This document shows, in pieces, positions 16,014 through 22,812 of a stretch of DNA of 64,000 nucleotides (position 1 is its first letter; each line of letters opens with the position of its first letter). The stretch is from CAVIQK01 sp964613035. GTDB taxonomy: Bacteria > Bacillota > Clostridia > Christensenellales > DTU072. Both the position numbers and the translations under genes were made by a program. The notes beneath the pieces were generated by a model that saw nothing but the letters and a program-made list of their open reading frames with translations, was not told the origin of the DNA and made no database searches. The stretch lies in NCBI GenBank assembly GCA_964613035.1, contig CAZTFQ010000001.1:62001-126000 (forward strand), given 5' to 3'.

Positions 16014-17114
16014 TTATCGTAGGATTGCTTTCCCAAGATCGAGCGCGCTTCTCATCACGTCGTCCATATCGTAGTATTTATATTCTCCGAGACGTCCTTT
16101 GAAATATACCCCGTCGGTCTTGTCGGCGAGCTCTTTATAACGGTTATAGAGAGAAGTGTTCTTCTCGTCGTTGACGGGATAGAAGGGTTCTTTTCCGCGA
16201 CTCCACTTGTCGGGATACTCGAAAGTGACGACGGAATTTTTTGTTTTGACGCCCTCGAAATGTTTATGTTCGATAGTGCGAGTGTAAGGTACTTCTGCAG
16301 AAGTATAGTTGACGACCGCGTTGCCCTGATAGTCTTCGACGTCCGTTACTCTGTGGTCGAAGCGTAGCGAGCGGTACTCGAGAGAGCCGAGACTATAGCC
16401 GAAATATTCGTCTATCGCCCCCGTGTATATCACGACGTCAGCCTTAGCGTCCAGACGCGATTTGTCCTTAAGATAATCGACGCCGAGCATGACGTCGGCT
16501 CCGATCAGCATCCGCATAATCATCGCGGAATATCCTCCGCGCGGAACGGCTTGATAGCGGTCGTTGAAATAAGAATTGTCGTAGGTATAACGTAACGGAA
16601 GTCTGGAAAAAATGGACGCGGGCAATTGCGCGGCGCTTTTTCCCCATTGTTTTTCGGTATATCCTTTAACCAGTTTTTCGTACAAGGTGCGACCTATCGA
16701 GGATAAAGCCGCCTCTTCCAGATTTTTAGGTTCTTTTATATGTTCGCGAGCGGTCTCTTCCTCGATGACCCTGCGAGCTTCTTCAGGAGTCGTTACGCCG
16801 AACGCCTCTCGAAAAGTGTTCATGTTAAAAGGAAGATGATATAGCTCTTCTCCGTATCTGGCTATCGGAGAGTTGACGAAAGGGGCCATATCGGAGAATT
16901 GACTCGCGTACTCGTATACCTCGTCGTCGTCGGTATGAAAAATATGCGCCCCGTATTTGTGGACGTTGATGCCTTCTATGTTTTCCGTGGCAATATTGCC
17001 GCCTACTTCGTCCCTCTTGTCTATCACCAGCACACGTTTGCCGGCGGATATCGCAAGAGACGTGAACGTCGCGCCGAACAACCCCGCGCCGACTACAAGA
17101 TAATCGTATTTCAT
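16014..17114 (-). CDS. glf: UDP-galactopyranose mutase
   Basis: 366 residues. The N-terminus YDYLVVGAGLFGATFTSLAI is an FAD-binding Rossmann motif (GxGxxG), followed by VIDKRDEVGGN and HKYGAHIFHTDDDEVYEY, all hallmarks of Glf. Residues around GYTEKQWGK and SRLPLRYTYDNSYFNDRYQ are the conserved substrate region. The flavoenzyme converts UDP-galactopyranose to UDP-galactofuranose for galactofuranose-containing surface glycans. A Shine-Dalgarno GAGAGGCG precedes the ATG, and a near-perfect promoter lies at 17130-17158. Confidence 0.95.
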   Translation of the reverse strand: MKYDYLVVGAGLFGATFTSLAISAGKRVLVIDKRDEVGGNIATENIEGINVHKYGAHIFHTDDDEVYEYASQFSDMAPFVNSPIARYGEELYHLPFNMNTFREAFGVTTPEEARRVIEEETAREHIKEPKNLEEAALSSIGRTLYEKLVKGYTEKQWGKSAAQLPASIFSRLPLRYTYDNSYFNDRYQAVPRGGYSAMIMRMLIGADVMLGVDYLKDKSRLDAKADVVIYTGAIDEYFGYSLGSLEYRSLRFDHRVTDVEDYQGNAVVNYTSAEVPYTRTIEHKHFEGVKTKNSVVTFEYPDKWSRGKEPFYPVNDEKNTSLYNRYKELADKTDGVYFKGRLGEYKYYDMDDVMRSALDLGKAILR

Positions 17115-17129
17115 TTTCGCCTCTCGTAG

Positions 17130-17158
17130 ATTATATCATCGCATAATCTTTATTTCAA
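17130..17158 (-). promoter_or_regulatory. Promoter of glf
   Basis: TTGAAA (17158 to 17153), 17-nt spacer, TATAAT (17135 to 17130), with a 15-nt gap containing the ribosome site before ATG 17114. Confidence 0.75.
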
Positions 17159-17185
17159 GTCGTAGACGCAAATTGCTTTTATCGA

Positions 17186-17215
17186 TAGACTTATAAGTCG
17201 TGTAAGTGATATTAT
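17186..17215 (+). promoter_or_regulatory. Promoter of the RimK-like gene, -10 box 6 nt before the ATG
   Basis: TAGACT (17186-17191), 18-nt spacer, TATTAT (17210-17215), then six bases and ATG 17222. No Shine-Dalgarno sequence lies between. Confidence 0.55.
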
Positions 17216-17221
17216 TAAAAT

Positions 17222-18100
17222 ATGAAAAAACGCGGTTTGATTGTAAAAAATCCATACTTTTTGTCGGATGCCGTCGAAAATCAGGCACGTAGACTTCAAG
17301 AAGAATTTATTTCTGCGGGCGTCGATTGCGATATAAAAAACAACGACTTGTCGCTATACGTCACGGACGGTCGGATAGACCGCGGACGTTTCGAATACGA
17401 CTTTGTCATATATCTGGATAAAGACAAGTATGCGCTGGCGGCTCTGGAAAACTCCGGTATCAAGGTGTTCAACGACTATCGCTCGATTACTCTTTGCGAC
17501 GACAAGGCTCTTACCGCACTCGCTCTTGCGGATGAAAACGTCCCTATGCCGGAGACCGTTTTCGCGCCGCTGTGCTACAACGAATATGCTCCGGTCGACG
17601 TCTATAGGCTTAACGAAACGGAGCGCCGCCTCGGTTACCCGATGATAGTTAAAGAGTGCTACGGCTCGAGAGGATCCGCGGTGCATTTAATTAACGACAG
17701 AGCGGAATTGTACGATATCTGGAACAAGCTGAAGACAACTCCGCATCTGTATCAGCGTTTTGTGGAAGAAAGCAGCGGAAGAGACCTTAGAGTAATAGTC
17801 GTCGGAGGAGAAGTTTTAGGCGGAATGATGAGAAAAAACGACTCCGATTTTCGCTCTAATATCGCCATCGGAGGCAAAGGATATAAATACGAGCCCGACG
17901 AAGAACTGAAAAGGCTGTCTTTAAAGATAACTTCTCGACTGGGGCTTGCTTACGCGGGGATAGATTACCTCTTCGGTCGCGACGGCTGGCTGCTCTGCGA
18001 GGTCAACAGCAATGCGTTTTTCGAAGGATTCGAGAGAGTGACCGGAATCAACGTCGCGAGAGCCTACGCGCGATACGTAAGGAGCGTTATTGACAAGTAA
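17222..18100 (+). CDS. RimK-like ATP-grasp ligase
   Basis: 292 residues. Residues about 95-290 form an ATP-grasp fold: the lysine in PMIVKECYGSRGSAVHLI binds ATP phosphate, GRDLRVIVVGGEVLGGMMRK is the central RimK strand pair, and LAYAGIDYLFGRDGWLLCEV ends in EVNSNAFFEGFE, the magnesium-binding E-x-N. RimK-type enzymes join an amino acid (often glutamate) to a carboxylate through an acyl phosphate. The acceptor cannot be read from sequence: ribosomal protein, cofactor F420-like compounds, tetrahydromethanopterin or peptides are all known for the family. Start codon lacks a ribosome site and probably heads a leaderless mRNA. Confidence 0.8.
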   Translation: MKKRGLIVKNPYFLSDAVENQARRLQEEFISAGVDCDIKNNDLSLYVTDGRIDRGRFEYDFVIYLDKDKYALAALENSGIKVFNDYRSITLCDDKALTALALADENVPMPETVFAPLCYNEYAPVDVYRLNETERRLGYPMIVKECYGSRGSAVHLINDRAELYDIWNKLKTTPHLYQRFVEESSGRDLRVIVVGGEVLGGMMRKNDSDFRSNIAIGGKGYKYEPDEELKRLSLKITSRLGLAYAGIDYLFGRDGWLLCEVNSNAFFEGFERVTGINVARAYARYVRSVIDK

Positions 18101-18118
18101 CGAGACATTTTGTATAAT
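18090..18118 (+). promoter_or_regulatory. Perfect-consensus promoter of a leaderless gene
   Basis: TTGACA (18090-18095), 17-nt spacer, TATAAT (18113-18118): both hexamers and spacing are ideal. AAAAAT and then ATG 18125 follow, so the transcription start should coincide with the start codon. Confidence 0.8.
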
Positions 18119-18124
18119 AAAAAT

Positions 18125-19105
18125 ATGGACGTCAATTCATTTGTAAAAGAAATAATCGATAACGCCGAAAAAACGACTTCCGCGCCGGAAAAAGATCGTC
18201 GCTTCGACAATCCGCTCAACGTGATAAGAGAGGAAGAGCTTCTTTCCGATGCAATCGAGAGCGAGGAAAAATCCTCGGAAAACATCGAAGAATCGGCGAA
18301 AAACGACGAAGAATCGTTAGAAAAAATCGAAGAACCCGTCGAGAACTGCGTTGAAGAACCTTCCGCGGAAGTAGCCGTAGAGGAACCTTTTGAATTGACG
18401 GAGATTGAGCCCGAAGAACTTCAAAAAATAATGTCCGAGACGGAAGAAGAGCCCTCGGAATCGGATCGGTCGGAAGAAATATCTTCGGAGTACGAGGCGG
18501 TGACGCTTCCGCTCGTCAACGACGAATATCCCGTAGCCGACGGCGAGCCGAAAAATTCCGACGACAATTTACAGGCGGAAGAAGTCGCAGAATCTATTGT
18601 CAGAGAGGAAAATCCCAAGGAAAACCTTAATGAATTTTTAATTGATATCCGTGCCGAGCTGGATGAAATCAAGGAAGAAGAATCTCTTCGTCCCGTCCGC
18701 GCTCACGAGAAAAGCGAACTGTTGCGACTCGATTGCCGCTTCAGACGTAAGTCCGTTATAAACAAGCCTTTTTTCTTCGTAGGACTTGTGCTTTTAGCTT
18801 TGGGAGGGTTCCTTTCGGGCGCGGGGGTCGCGCTCATTACGGGCGGACTGGAGAGCATATCCGTAATTTTGCTCACTCTGAGTGCAGAGGTTGCGGTGAT
18901 TTTATATATCGCTATCGTCGCTTTAGGCGCGATTTTGGCGATAATCGGCGCGGTGTTGTTTGCTCTGGCGTTGAAGAACAGACGTACGGAGTTCGTTATG
19001 AAGACGGTGTCCGTAGTCCCCGATTATAACGGAAAGCGCCTCGATAAGGATACCATGCTCGCTCTTAAAGAGAGAGAAATCAAGCGTACAAAGAATTCTC
19101 TATAG
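18125..19105 (+). CDS. Acidic membrane protein of unknown function
   Basis: 326 residues. I do not recognise a family. Residues 1-195 are low-complexity and very acidic, with repeated E-E-[PS] units (for example EEPFELTEIEPEEL), a typical disordered cytoplasmic region. A short basic stretch (RLDCRFRRKSVINK) leads to two glycine-rich membrane segments (about 220-245 and 255-285), then a basic tail of about 40 residues. An in-frame TTG at 18110 gives a longer frame but overlaps the -10 box; ATG 18125 is the supported start. The gene lies between the ATP-grasp gene and an operon of other membrane proteins with glycine-rich segments, which may be functionally linked (inference only). Confidence 0.65.
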   Translation: MDVNSFVKEIIDNAEKTTSAPEKDRRFDNPLNVIREEELLSDAIESEEKSSENIEESAKNDEESLEKIEEPVENCVEEPSAEVAVEEPFELTEIEPEELQKIMSETEEEPSESDRSEEISSEYEAVTLPLVNDEYPVADGEPKNSDDNLQAEEVAESIVREENPKENLNEFLIDIRAELDEIKEEESLRPVRAHEKSELLRLDCRFRRKSVINKPFFFVGLVLLALGGFLSGAGVALITGGLESISVILLTLSAEVAVILYIAIVALGAILAIIGAVLFALALKNRRTEFVMKTVSVVPDYNGKRLDKDTMLALKEREIKRTKNSL

Positions 19106-19195
19106 TTTTTTTGCGATTTTTATCGTTTTTTGTTCGATTTTTTAACCGTCGGCACGATTGCCGATATTTGCCAAAGAAAAAATTCGATTTAGGTG

Positions 19196-19224
19196 TTGAA
19201 TTATGGTTTTCGTTATGTTATAAT
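19196..19224 (+). promoter_or_regulatory. Promoter of the small-motif-protein operon
   Basis: TTGAAT (19196-19201), 17-nt spacer, TATAAT (19219-19224), about 70 nt before ATG 19299, which has AAGGA upstream. The A/T-rich stretch 19106-19195 contains T runs but no clear hairpin. Confidence 0.7.
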
Positions 19225-19298
19225 ACAACAGTATATAACTATTATTCTCGCTTAACGCGCGCACATATATCGGCACGCGGCGAAAAAAAAGGATTGCG

Positions 19299-20474
19299 AT
19301 GGCTCAAAGAAGAGTAGACGGCAACTCGGGACAATATCCTCGTCGTGCTCAATATCCCGGTGCGGGTTATCCCGGCGGATACGGCATTAACAGGACTCAA
19401 CCTCCGAGAGCGCCTCAAGGCGGCAGACCTCAACCGCGCGGATCTGCCAAAAAGAAAAAGAAGAGGAAAGAAAGCGACTTTTTTTACGTGCATAACAGAG
19501 GAGTCTGCTTTTTGCTGTTCTTGGTCTGTATACTGATGATAGCCGTCGCGGGTCTCAATTTCCTTAACATGGTCCCGGACCTCGCGTCCGACGAGACGAT
19601 GGGCACGGTGTTGTCGTACGTGTCGGTCTTCAAGGAAGGAGACTACACCACTTACGAAGAAAGAGAAGCCGCCACTGTCTACGACGAAGAAGGCAACGTG
19701 TCGGAGAGCTATATAGACAAGAGCGAGTATTATCTCGCGGGAGACCTCTTTATGGGCGCGCTCAATTCTCTCATCGGGCGCGGTTCCGACAGCTTGCAGG
19801 AAGACCTTTCGGGTACTTCCGGCGGGATAGAAACGTCGGACAAATTGGTAGCTTTCGCCGACGAAACGTCCGAAGAAGGCTCGGGGAGCGAGCAGGAAGA
19901 AGAAACCGTTGTCGCGACTACGCCGTTGTTCGATAAATATACCGCGAAGAAGGCGGAGGCTATCGCGGCTCACGCAGAGTATGAGGGAAGTATCGTCTTC
20001 ACTATCGTAGAAATCGCGCCGCTCGTTATCGCGCTGTACGTGATCGTAGCGCTGATTATGGCGATACTTGCATTCTTAGCACTCTTCGGCAGACGTATAT
20101 TCAGAGGCTTCGCGATAGGCGCGTTGCTGTGTTTGGTCGCCGCGGTCGCGGTTCTCCTTACGGGGATTGCGTTCATATCCACGGATATAGCCGTATACAA
20201 CGAGAAAGAAGAGCTTTCGCTCGAATTCGGTCAGGTGGCGGAATTCCTTACGAGCGCTTTCGATACGCCTTACAACACGATAGAAGAAAAGCAACTCGCC
20301 GACGAAGAATTCTCAGCTCTTCAGCAGGAACAGGTCGAGGCAGAGACGACCGTGTCCGTTAAGTTGCCCATCCAGACCAATTACGGTATGTATATAATGC
20401 TGGCGCTTCCCGCGGTCGCGCTGGTGCTGGCGCTGTTTGCCAAGAAAAAAATCCCATATGCCATTTTCGATTGA
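19299..20474 (+). CDS. Multi-pass membrane protein with Pro/Gly/Arg-rich N-terminal tail, unknown
   Basis: 391 residues, family not recognised. The first 60 residues are rich in Pro, Gly, Arg and Gln with YPG-like units, ending in a lysine cluster (AKKKKKRK). A membrane segment follows (about 67-90), then a long acidic extracytoplasmic loop (about 91-225), two more membrane segments (about 228-262 and 268-295), a second loop, and a C-terminal segment (about 365-385). The short tail ends in FAKKKIPYAIFD. It is the first gene of an operon with four further genes spaced 8-20 bp apart and an acyl carrier protein gene. The architecture suggests a membrane platform with a disordered cytoplasmic tail; the function is unknown. 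Confidence 0.7.
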   Translation: MAQRRVDGNSGQYPRRAQYPGAGYPGGYGINRTQPPRAPQGGRPQPRGSAKKKKKRKESDFFYVHNRGVCFLLFLVCILMIAVAGLNFLNMVPDLASDETMGTVLSYVSVFKEGDYTTYEEREAATVYDEEGNVSESYIDKSEYYLAGDLFMGALNSLIGRGSDSLQEDLSGTSGGIETSDKLVAFADETSEEGSGSEQEEETVVATTPLFDKYTAKKAEAIAAHAEYEGSIVFTIVEIAPLVIALYVIVALIMAILAFLALFGRRIFRGFAIGALLCLVAAVAVLLTGIAFISTDIAVYNEKEELSLEFGQVAEFLTSAFDTPYNTIEEKQLADEEFSALQQEQVEAETTVSVKLPIQTNYGMYIMLALPAVALVLALFAKKKIPYAIFD

Positions 20475-20485
20475 AGGAGACTGTT

Positions 20486-20728
20486 ATGTGTTTTAGAAAG
20501 AAAGTTAAACAAGAAGAACCCGTATCTCAACCGCAAGAAGAGACTCGTCAACCCGAGCCGCGCCCCGTTAAGATCGTGTACAGTAAAGTTCAGGACGGAA
20601 TTATCCCCGCAGCCAGACCCTCTCAACACGTACAGCTGACCCCCGTAGTGGCGCCGGTGACGATCGTTCCGTATATGTCTCAGGATGCTCCTCTGGTGGT
20701 CTATGCCGACGACGATGAGGAAGAATAG
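20486..20728 (+). CDS. Small soluble protein with QLTPxVAP-VPY motif, unknown
   Basis: 80 residues from ATG 20486, 6 nt after AAGGAG. It begins MCFRKKVKQ, has a Glu/Pro-rich middle, and ends with a motif (about residues 49-72) that begins QHVQLTPVVAP, continues TIVPYMSQDAPL, and is followed by a hydrophobic patch and an acidic tail. Nearly the same motif recurs in the proteins at 20949 and 21271. No signal peptide or membrane segment is visible. I do not recognise a family; the acidic, motif-bearing C-terminus suggests a docking peptide. Confidence 0.7.
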   Translation: MCFRKKVKQEEPVSQPQEETRQPEPRPVKIVYSKVQDGIIPAARPSQHVQLTPVVAPVTIVPYMSQDAPLVVYADDDEEE

Positions 20729-20736
20729 GAAAAGGT

Positions 20737-20928
20737 ATGTGCTTTTTTAAGAAAAAATCGGCTTTCAAACAAGCCGTAGAGGAGAGACCCGACAAGCCGT
20801 CCGAGGCGGACGAGCTGAGAATGGCGCTCTTCTCTCCCGATATGGTTCCGATTGCACCGCCGAAGGATATCGGCGCAATGAGACCCGAGGTCTCTCCGGA
20901 AGAGTTCACCGTATATCGTAAGAATTAA
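20737..20928 (+). CDS. Small protein starting MCFFKKK, unknown
   Basis: 63 residues, with AGGAAAAGG before ATG 20737. The N-terminus MCFFKKKSAF resembles MCFRKKVKQ of the gene just upstream. The C-terminal half contains LFSPDMVPIAPP and PEVSPEEFTVY, which may be a degenerate relative of the TPxVAP-VPY motif of its neighbours, but the match is weak. Position 8 bp after one motif gene and 20 bp before the next supports translation as part of this operon. Confidence 0.6.
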   Translation: MCFFKKKSAFKQAVEERPDKPSEADELRMALFSPDMVPIAPPKDIGAMRPEVSPEEFTVYRKN

Positions 20929-20948
20929 GAGGCAGGAGAAATATAATT

Positions 20949-21257
20949 ATGAGTAAAAAGTACAAGAATAAAGTCGAAGTAACCGAGACTCTCGGCGGCG
21001 CGAATCATGTAGTGGGATCCAATGCCGGCGGCAGCTATATAGTCAATATGCCGGAGGGGCTCCCCGTAGTCAATATGAGAGACTCTCAGGGTAACGTATA
21101 TCAAGCCAATACTTATTTCGGACCTATGCCCAACAGCCGTCCCGTGGCGGTCCCGATTCCTTCTCAGCACGTTCAACTCACGCCTATCGTCGCGCCTATG
21201 ACGATAGTCCCGTATATATCTCAGGATCAACCTCTCTATCTCTACGACGAGGAATAA
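20949..21257 (+). CDS. Small protein with QLTPxVAP-VPY motif, unknown
   Basis: 102 residues after GGAGAAATATAATT. The N-terminal half has Gly/Asn-rich segments (GGANHVVGSNAGGSYIVNMP) and a beta-like repeat NMRDSQGNVY. The C-terminal motif (about 73-97) reads QHVQLTPIVAP then MTIVPYISQDQPL, followed by YLYDEE at the end. Over 24 aligned positions it shares 20 residues with the protein at 20486, although at least 11 of those identical residues use different codons, so the motif is conserved by selection on the protein and not by recent duplication. Confidence 0.7.
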   Translation: MSKKYKNKVEVTETLGGANHVVGSNAGGSYIVNMPEGLPVVNMRDSQGNVYQANTYFGPMPNSRPVAVPIPSQHVQLTPIVAPMTIVPYISQDQPLYLYDEE

Positions 21258-21270
21258 TAAGGACAGTAAT

Positions 21271-22266
21271 ATGAACAACAACGAGTACAACGAGAGCATG
21301 TATAGCACTAATCCGCAAAACGGCAGTAAGCAGTTTTACGGTGCTCCGCAAAACGACGATGACGGAATGTGGACTCCCGTAGAAGGGAATTTTCAGATGC
21401 CTGCCGACGCTAAGCCGGGCGTTCCGTTCATGGGACCCGACGGCAACATATATTGCGTAGGTGAAGGACACCCCGCGCCTACGATGGGACCGCTCGCCCA
21501 GAATCTTAACAACGCCATCCCTACCCCGTCGTCCATCATTCAGATGACGCCTATCGTCCAGCCTATAGCTCTAGTGCCTTACGCGTCTCAAAATCAACCT
21601 CTCCTCCAGTATGACCCGGAGACCCCTCGTCCCGAGCAGAAGACGACTACTTATAAGCGTAAACCTTACCCAGTAATATGCATATTCCTGGCGGTCTTCT
21701 CGATTATCGGCATAGCTCTTACTCTGTTTTTCAACGCCGTAGGCAATCTTTCCGCAGGTTCCGTATCCGCTACGGGCTTGGACGCGATTTTGTCCACTCT
21801 GGCTTTACTCGGAGTAGGGACTTCCTCCAGCGCGTATTATACCGATATTCTGTCGGCTAAAGTCGTCTCTATAGGAGACGCATTCTCTCAGGGCATAGGC
21901 ACGGGACTCTCAGTCATCGGGCTTCCTCTTGCCGTAATAATCGCATTGATAACCTTTATCTATATTCTGATTAAATATTGCGTAAAACTGACCACCTCGA
22001 AGAGCCCCCGTAATTTCTCGGTCGCGTCCGTCATACTTATCGTGTGCGGACTCGTAATGTACGTGTCGGGATACGGCATTGCCAAAGTCGTCGAGGCTGA
22101 AACCAACTTCGTCGCATATGCGTCCGGCGTCTCTCGGATAGGTGCGGGACTGGCGTCGTACGGCGTAACTATTATCGGGCTAATCACATTGTTACTTCCT
22201 GCTTTCACCAATAAAAAAGCCTACGTAGTAGACAACGGTTCGGCAGAAGTATATATTATGGAATAA
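21271..22266 (+). CDS. Multi-pass membrane protein carrying the shared TPxVxP-VPY motif, unknown
   Basis: 331 residues. The cytoplasmic N-terminus is Asn/Gln/Pro-rich and contains GVPFMGPDGNIYCVGEGHP, comparable to the NMRDSQGNVYQANTYFGPMP segment of the preceding small protein. The shared motif (about 90-113) reads IIQMTPIVQP then ALVPYASQNQPL, matching the protein at 20949 at 14 of 24 positions. A basic stretch leads to about four membrane segments (around 133-155, 207-235, 245-270, 285-312). It looks like the small motif protein fused to a membrane domain, which ties the small proteins to the membrane. Family unknown. Confidence 0.7.
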   Translation: MNNNEYNESMYSTNPQNGSKQFYGAPQNDDDGMWTPVEGNFQMPADAKPGVPFMGPDGNIYCVGEGHPAPTMGPLAQNLNNAIPTPSSIIQMTPIVQPIALVPYASQNQPLLQYDPETPRPEQKTTTYKRKPYPVICIFLAVFSIIGIALTLFFNAVGNLSAGSVSATGLDAILSTLALLGVGTSSSAYYTDILSAKVVSIGDAFSQGIGTGLSVIGLPLAVIIALITFIYILIKYCVKLTTSKSPRNFSVASVILIVCGLVMYVSGYGIAKVVEAETNFVAYASGVSRIGAGLASYGVTIIGLITLLLPAFTNKKAYVVDNGSAEVYIME

Positions 22267-22281
22267 AAAGGAGATTAAAAA

Positions 22282-22512
22282 ATGGTTTTTGAAAAATGCG
22301 CCGCTATTATCGCGGATATGCTGGGAATTTCCGTAGACGACATACATGCCGACTCGGATATCGTCAACGGTCTCGGTGCGGACAGTCTGGACGTCATCCA
22401 GATGCTCAACGCTATGGAAGAAGAGTACGGCTTTTCTTTCGAAGACGACGAAATCGTCTCTATTAAGACGGTCGGCGACGTCGTCGCTCTCATCGAGAAG
22501 AGAGTCAAATAA
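22282..22512 (+). CDS. acpP: Acyl carrier protein
   Basis: 76 residues after AAAAGGAG. The motif LGADSLDVIQML contains Ser35, the site for 4'-phosphopantetheine; helices on either side (AAIIADMLGISVDDI and EEEYGFSFEDDEI) are standard for AcpP. Housekeeping ACPs usually sit among fab genes; here the gene is 15 bp behind a membrane protein in an operon of unknown proteins and no fatty-acid synthesis gene is in the window. It may be a dedicated ACP for that system or a displaced housekeeping copy. A strong terminator follows. Confidence 0.9.
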   Translation: MVFEKCAAIIADMLGISVDDIHADSDIVNGLGADSLDVIQMLNAMEEEYGFSFEDDEIVSIKTVGDVVALIEKRVK

Positions 22513-22537
22513 ATCCGAAAGACAATTTAATGAAAAG

Positions 22538-22572
22538 AAAATCATAAGACGACGTTCTTATGATTTTTTTTT
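22538..22572 (+). terminator. Rho-independent terminator after the ACP gene
   Basis: AAAATCATAAGA (22538-22549) pairs with TCTTATGATTTT (22556-22567) around a 6-nt loop, followed by more T. It ends the motif-protein operon. Confidence 0.9.
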
Positions 22573-22587
22573 ACAATATCATATACT

Positions 22588-22812
22588 ATGACAACGCTGA
22601 TTGAATTGAAAAAGGAAGCGCACGGCAGAGTAAAAAGTATCGAGCTGTCCGAGAAGACGTCGTCCAGACTGCGTTCAATGGGTGTAAGAGAGGGAGAAGA
22701 GATAATAAGAGTAGGTGCGGCGCCGTTCGGCGATCCTATTATATATAAGGTAGGGAAAACGACGATCGCACTGAGAAAATCGGACGCCGCCGGAGTGGAG
22801 ATAGAAGTTTGA
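22588..22812 (+). CDS. feoA: Ferrous iron transport protein A (FeoA)
   Basis: 74 residues of SH3-like FeoA type: GRVKSIELSEKTSSRLRSMG, VREGEEIIRVGAAPFGDPII and a final IALRKSDAAGVEIEV. FeoA supports FeoB in ferrous iron uptake. It overlaps feoB by four bases (TTGA), so translation is coupled. No ribosome site precedes ATG 22588; a TACAAT lies ten bases upstream, right at the end of the ACP terminator, but I see no convincing -35. Confidence 0.88.
   Translation: MTTLIELKKEAHGRVKSIELSEKTSSRLRSMGVREGEEIIRVGAAPFGDPIIYKVGKTTIALRKSDAAGVEIEV

Noticed and set aside
18110..18124. Upstream TTG start for the acidic membrane protein
   Set aside because: The five codons contain the TATAAT -10 box and lie before the expected transcription start.
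19111..19317. Short open frame before the membrane protein at 19299
   Set aside because: It overlaps the promoter, has no ribosome site and is not conserved in any recognisable way.
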